64,000 bases of DNA, taken from NCBI GenBank assembly GCA_029204045.2, contig CM055077.1:1943393-2007392 (forward strand), given 5' to 3'. Made by a program: the position numbers and the translations under genes. This DNA comes from Tillandsia leiboldiana. Lineage: Eukaryota; Streptophyta; Magnoliopsida; Poales; Bromeliaceae. How positions within the stretch are numbered: the first letter of the stretch is position 1; each line of letters opens with the position of its first letter. Of this stretch, positions 60,386 to 64,000 are shown piece after piece. The notes below the pieces were generated by a model. It saw nothing but the letters and a program-made list of their open reading frames with translations. It ran no database searches and was not told the origin of the DNA.

Positions 60386-61973
60386 CCTTTCCCAAGGCAC
60401 TGGCAGTGCCTTGGGAAAGGCTTTTCCTTTTTTTTTCTTTTTTTTTTTCTTTTTTTTTTTCGTTTTTTTTTTTCTTTTAGCTTCAGGATTTTTTATTTTT
60501 ATTTTTAATAAAAAAATTTAATTATAAAAAATATTTAAATTTTAAATTTAAATTTTAAATATTTAAATTTTAAATTTTATAAATTTTAATTTTTTTTATT
60601 TTTATATTTTAATAAATCTAAAAATTTTATTTTATTTTTAAAAATTATTAATTTTAAAATTTATACAATATTTTTATAATTTTTAATTAAAATTATTTAA
60701 AATATTTAAATTTTAATTAAAATATTAAAATTTTAATTAAAATATTTAAATTTTAATACTCCTACATAAAATATTTAAATTTTAATTAAAATATTTAAAT
60801 TTTACTTAATTTTTTTAATTAGAATATTTAAATTTTAAAAAATATTTAAATTATAAATTTATAAATTATTTAAAATTAATTTTTTATATTTTATAAATTT
60901 ATATATATTTATATTTTATTAAAATTATGAATATATTTATATTTAATTATATTATATATATTTATAAATTTATAATTTTAAAAAATAATATTAATTTTAA
61001 AATTGTAAAATTTATATAATTTTTTTATAATTTTTGTAAAATTTATATAAATTTAAAAATTAAAATTTTTACTACTACTTAAAATATTCTAATACATTCT
61101 TTAATTATCAAATTTATAATATACATAAAAGTAAAGGTCACATCGTCATTAATAAACACAAAAAGTCAACTTTATACCTCTTATTCATCATTACCAATCC
61201 AAACACCTATTTTCTTATACCAGGTTTAAACCAGGTTTAAGCCTCATTCACATCCAAACACATTTTAGGTTTAAACCAGGTTTATCCCTTACTTTATACC
61301 TATACCTGGTATAACTAAACCAGGTTTAAGCCACATCCAAACGCTACCTTAAAATTTTCAATAGTTTTGATAGATAGGAACAAAATAGGTATATCCGATA
61401 GTTTTCAACTCCGATTATTATTTAACTCTAGTTTAACCCTAGTTAACTTAACCAAAGGAAACGGTATGGATATTTTTAATAACGGTGGAACGTATGAAAG
61501 ATATATTGAAAAGAAAAAATAAAAAGAATAAACTAGATATTTCTTCATATTTCAAGGATACACAGGCAATTATCTCTCTTATATTAGTTTCCTTTTTATA
61601 TGATAATTAATACACAGGCTGCAGCTCGTTACCTACATGCTACACTGACAAACACCAGCATGGCAATCACAAACCTACCTGGGCCTGTAGAGAAGATGTC
61701 TATTGCTGGGCACCCTATCAGTAGCCTCTACTTCATGGTGGTTGGTTCACCACAGGTAATCAGCAATTTTTCATCTGCAATAAAGTGATTTAAATCGCAT
61801 TCATTATTTGGCTTTGTTTGCAGAGTCTCACAATAACAGCTCTTAGCTACATGGGACAGCTCAAAATTGCTGTGGGAGCAGAGAAGGGGTTTATAAATTC
61901 TGAGCTCTTAGTCTCATGCATGGAGAAATCTTTTGAGAGGATCCTTGAAGCATCTGTGGGCAACAGAGCCTAA
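56310..61973 (+). CDS. WSD1-type wax ester synthase/diacylglycerol O-acyltransferase
   Basis: Five exons (56310-56549, 57854-58441, 58945-59325, 61618-61755, 61824-61973) join in frame at GT-AG sites to 498 residues, normal for plant WSD proteins. Exon 1 begins with an unusual Glu-rich run and then PVSPIGQYFNSDALSICILG. The catalytic acyltransferase motif HHALGDG is at 157-163, preceded by RPLWDLHI. TVNDVVAG (277-284) and NLPGP (422-426) are the other family marks; the C-terminal half is the DUF1298 domain. Such enzymes join fatty alcohols or diacylglycerol to acyl-CoA, mainly at the ER, and Arabidopsis WSD1 makes stem wax esters. The substrate of this one is unknown. Intron 3 (2.3 kb) hosts nested transposons. 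The exon 3 acceptor is preceded by (GC)n rather than a pyrimidine tract. Confidence 0.93.
56569..56622. repeat. (CT)n microsatellite in intron 1 of the WSD gene
   Basis: A pure CT run 20 bases after the exon 1 donor. Confidence 0.95.
60147..61351. mobile_element. PIF/Harbinger-like element nested in the MULE
   Basis: The element (60150-61348) starts CACTCTGTTTGGAT and ends with the inverse of GGTAGCGTTTGGAT, flanked by TTA on both sides (60147-60149, 61349-61351), the usual PIF/Harbinger duplication. The left part is packed with GGATATCCCC palindromes and the right part with copies of 'aaaccaggtttaa'. A (CT)n tract, a perfect hairpin and a very AT-rich centre lie between. It is non-coding. 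Confidence 0.6.
60386..60420. repeat. Perfect 17+1+17 inverted repeat
   Basis: CCTTTCCCAAGGCACTG, one G, then its exact complement. It follows directly on a (CT)n run of about 60 bases and precedes T-rich sequence. Confidence 0.95.
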
Positions 61974-62737
61974 CTGAGAGCGCGTAATCATTCGAATCGA
62001 TCGAGCTTAATTTATAAATTTTCTGCAAACTCAATCGTGATAAATCCAGATATTCAAACACATGAGTTTGTAGAAAGTTTATAGAAAAGTTAATTGTGAG
62101 CATAGGATCGATTGTTCTTATTTAAATCTTTTCTCTCTTGCGTTGTTGTTTCCTTGTTATATACCATATTTGTTCTCGAAGCTTGCAGTTGTTTCTACAG
62201 GACCAGTTATACGTGTAATTGTTGACCCCATTAATGGTATTCAGGGCCTAAAATTTAATTGGAGTCCTTTAATTTTTATTTTTGTGGTTTAAATTTATCT
62301 TATATTATTGGGCTTAATTAATAATCATGGTAAATATATACTAGTGTAAGCTGAAGCACAAAATGTTACACTTAAAAATGTCAATTTCTAATATTATTTC
62401 CTGGGCATTATTATTTATAAATAAACAAGTGAGAGATCCCTGAGCCTCATGGATCAATTAAATGTTCACAGGATACTGGATCATTCATCAAATGTTTCAG
62501 AATATTTCAGTTAAAAAAAAAAAAAAAAAAAAAAAAAAGTAGTTCTCAGAGGGAAATTATGAGTCAATAAAAAGCTTAATTTTCCAAAGGTGTTTACCAA
62601 AAAAGTACTCCAGGTACAGCATAGTTCCTTAATTGCATCACATATTATACAAAACAAGTAGAGAATTTATACAAACATGGCATTAGGCTTTAAGCATTGA
62701 TTGATCTCTTGGCCATATTTCAATGTACCATCCAAGC
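61974..62737. other. 3' UTR region between convergent WSD and MADS32-like genes
   Basis: It holds the 3' ends of both genes and a poly(A) run at 62513-62538. No other feature is recognised. Confidence 0.6.
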
Positions 62738-64000
62738 TTAATTAAACCCTGCATTTAAATGGAAAAAAGAAAAAAATAATGTAATGTCAAGACTCTTTTA
62801 GAAGCTCCATTCAATTTCAATTTCAATTTCCTCACAGCATGAAAATTTCAAACTGGTTCTGTCAAACAATCGAAAATTTGATTACACGCTACAAAGAAAT
62901 TTAAAAGTTGTTTAAAAAACCAGGCAAAATAAATGCCGTAAATATTGAATATGAATATTAAAAATATCGTTCTCTAATAACTTAAATTTCTAGAGAATAA
63001 CGATTCTTTTATAATATTTAACGGCCGAAGAATAAACGTTCTCAGTTATTCTTCAAAATCTTAAACTACCGAAGAACGATATTTTGAATTAACTCAAACT
63101 AAGTATCTCCTGCTCTAATATTACGCTAAATATTATGAAATATCCACTGTACTCTAAAAGCTTAAAACTATTTAACGTAAATTCGTAACTGGATAAAGGT
63201 CAAGAACAAGAACCTAATTTAAGGTCTAATCCATGGCTGAACGAGGTAGATCCTCCTCCCATGTTCTTAAGTGTCTGCATTTGAGCAAGCTGAAGAGCAT
63301 AAAAAGTTCATTTTACATGTATGTCGAACTAAAGAACCAATCAGCTTTACAAAAAGATCCGCATCGCCGTTTCAACTATTATCACAATTCTAATAGATTC
63401 CACATGCATGTTAAAGATTGTGAGTATGTTAATGTTCCGCTGATATAAAATAAAAGTGATCTTACCTTCTCAGTTAAATCGAATCTTTCTTCTTGCTTAT
63501 CTCTGACCTGCAAATTCGGGGCACTCAATGCACAATTAAAATGTACATTTTGTCACACATACTCCAAACAATAGGCAATTAATTGATTTAAAAGTATTGA
63601 GAAAAGTACCATATTTTCGAGGAAATTAATTTCCCCTCCAATCTTTCTTTCCTTCTCTGATCTAACCTTGCTGATGGCTGCTTCCAAATTGTGCTCCAAC
63701 ATGTCCAAAGTAGGCAATGTGTACTGCTCTTTATCATCATCAACCTTCATGAATCTATTCAACCACATTAATTACCACCAAAGTTTTTATTTTTGTATAT
63801 TTCATCTTCAAATATAATGAGCTAACTCAAAATTTCACTTAAAAGATCATTCATGCTCTAACTTAGTAAGGTATAATGGTTAGACATAAAAAAAGGTATA
63901 GAGAGAGTCTGACCTTGATCTATAAATATTTGAAGTACCTAAAAAATAAAGTTTATAATTTTTCGATATCGTTTACCTGATTATCGAAAGAATTCAGAAT
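62738..64000 (-). CDS. MADS32/CFO1-like MIKC MADS-box transcription factor, 3' part only
   Basis: Four 3' exons on the minus strand are visible: 63754-63610, 63507-63466, 63289-63214 and 62748-62738. They read FMKVDDDKEQYTLPTLDMLE, HNLEAAISKVRSEKERKIGG, EINFLENM, then VRDKQEERFDLTEK, LAQMQTLKNMGGG with STSFSHGLDLKL, and finally GFN plus stop. This is the K-box and C-terminus of the MADS32 clade (rice OsMADS32, CFO1), including the DLKLGFN end. The clade is monocot-specific and controls floral organ identity and floral meristem activity in rice; the same role here is inferred. The MADS domain exons lie beyond the right edge. The final coding exon contributes only 11 bases including the stop; if it is skipped, the frame ends a few codons later as GSCS. 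Confidence 0.88.

Larger units (their letters stand above)
59931..61585. mobile_element. Degenerate MULE-like element in intron 3 of the WSD gene
   Basis: The left end GGGGCAATTTCTTATATACC (59940) matches the inverse of the right end (GAGATAATTGCCTGTGTATC, up to 61576) at about two thirds of positions. Further inside, 'cttacgttccaac' faces 'catacgttccacc'. The outer 9-mers ttttatatt (59931-59939) and tcttatatt (61577-61585) differ at one base, as expected of an old 9-bp target duplication. No transposase is seen. Confidence 0.55.

Overview
The window is plant nuclear DNA, most likely from a monocot. The genes are GC-rich and split by GT-AG introns, and the spacers are very AT-rich and full of transposable elements. 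The partial gene at the right edge matches the MADS32 (CFO1) clade, which is known from monocots. A non-grass monocot such as pineapple would fit, but the species cannot be fixed from sequence alone.

Layout. Positions 1-10496 are repeats: the end of an LTR, a Helitron-like region ending near 5153, a 275-bp tandem array with a tRNA-derived SINE, and clustered fold-back MITEs. Then come eight genes: a DUF506 protein (10877-11890, +), a GT14 beta-glucuronosyltransferase-like protein (16351-17952, +), a Raf-like MAPKKK of the HT1/RAF36 type (18745-21060, -), an intronless PPR protein (23821-25023, -), a VQ-motif protein (30234-30980, -), the dynamin-related GTPase DRP5A (34505-38767, - , 8 exons), a WSD1-type wax ester synthase/DGAT (56310-61973, + , 5 exons) and the 3' part of a MADS32-like gene (62738 to beyond 64000, -). 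For every complete multi-exon gene the exon model was joined at GT-AG sites and the total stays in frame, giving proteins close to the lengths known for each family. These are unrelated housekeeping, cell-wall, signalling and developmental genes; nothing indicates a cluster with a shared pathway.

The 39.7-52.2 kb region is the most dynamic. A Pack-MULE (39768-40842) with about 100-bp inverted ends and a perfect 9-bp target duplication carries an open coiled-coil gene fragment. Less than 1 kb away is a complete, very young LTR retrotransposon (41509-52214) with 4.1-kb LTRs, a 5-bp target duplication, a tRNA-Met primer site and only a reduced Gag. That Gag has two zinc-knuckle modules with identical spacing and no visible capsid domain or polymerase. 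It is the best candidate here for an undescribed element family. A second nest, a PIF/Harbinger-like element inside a MULE-like element, fills an intron of the wax synthase gene.
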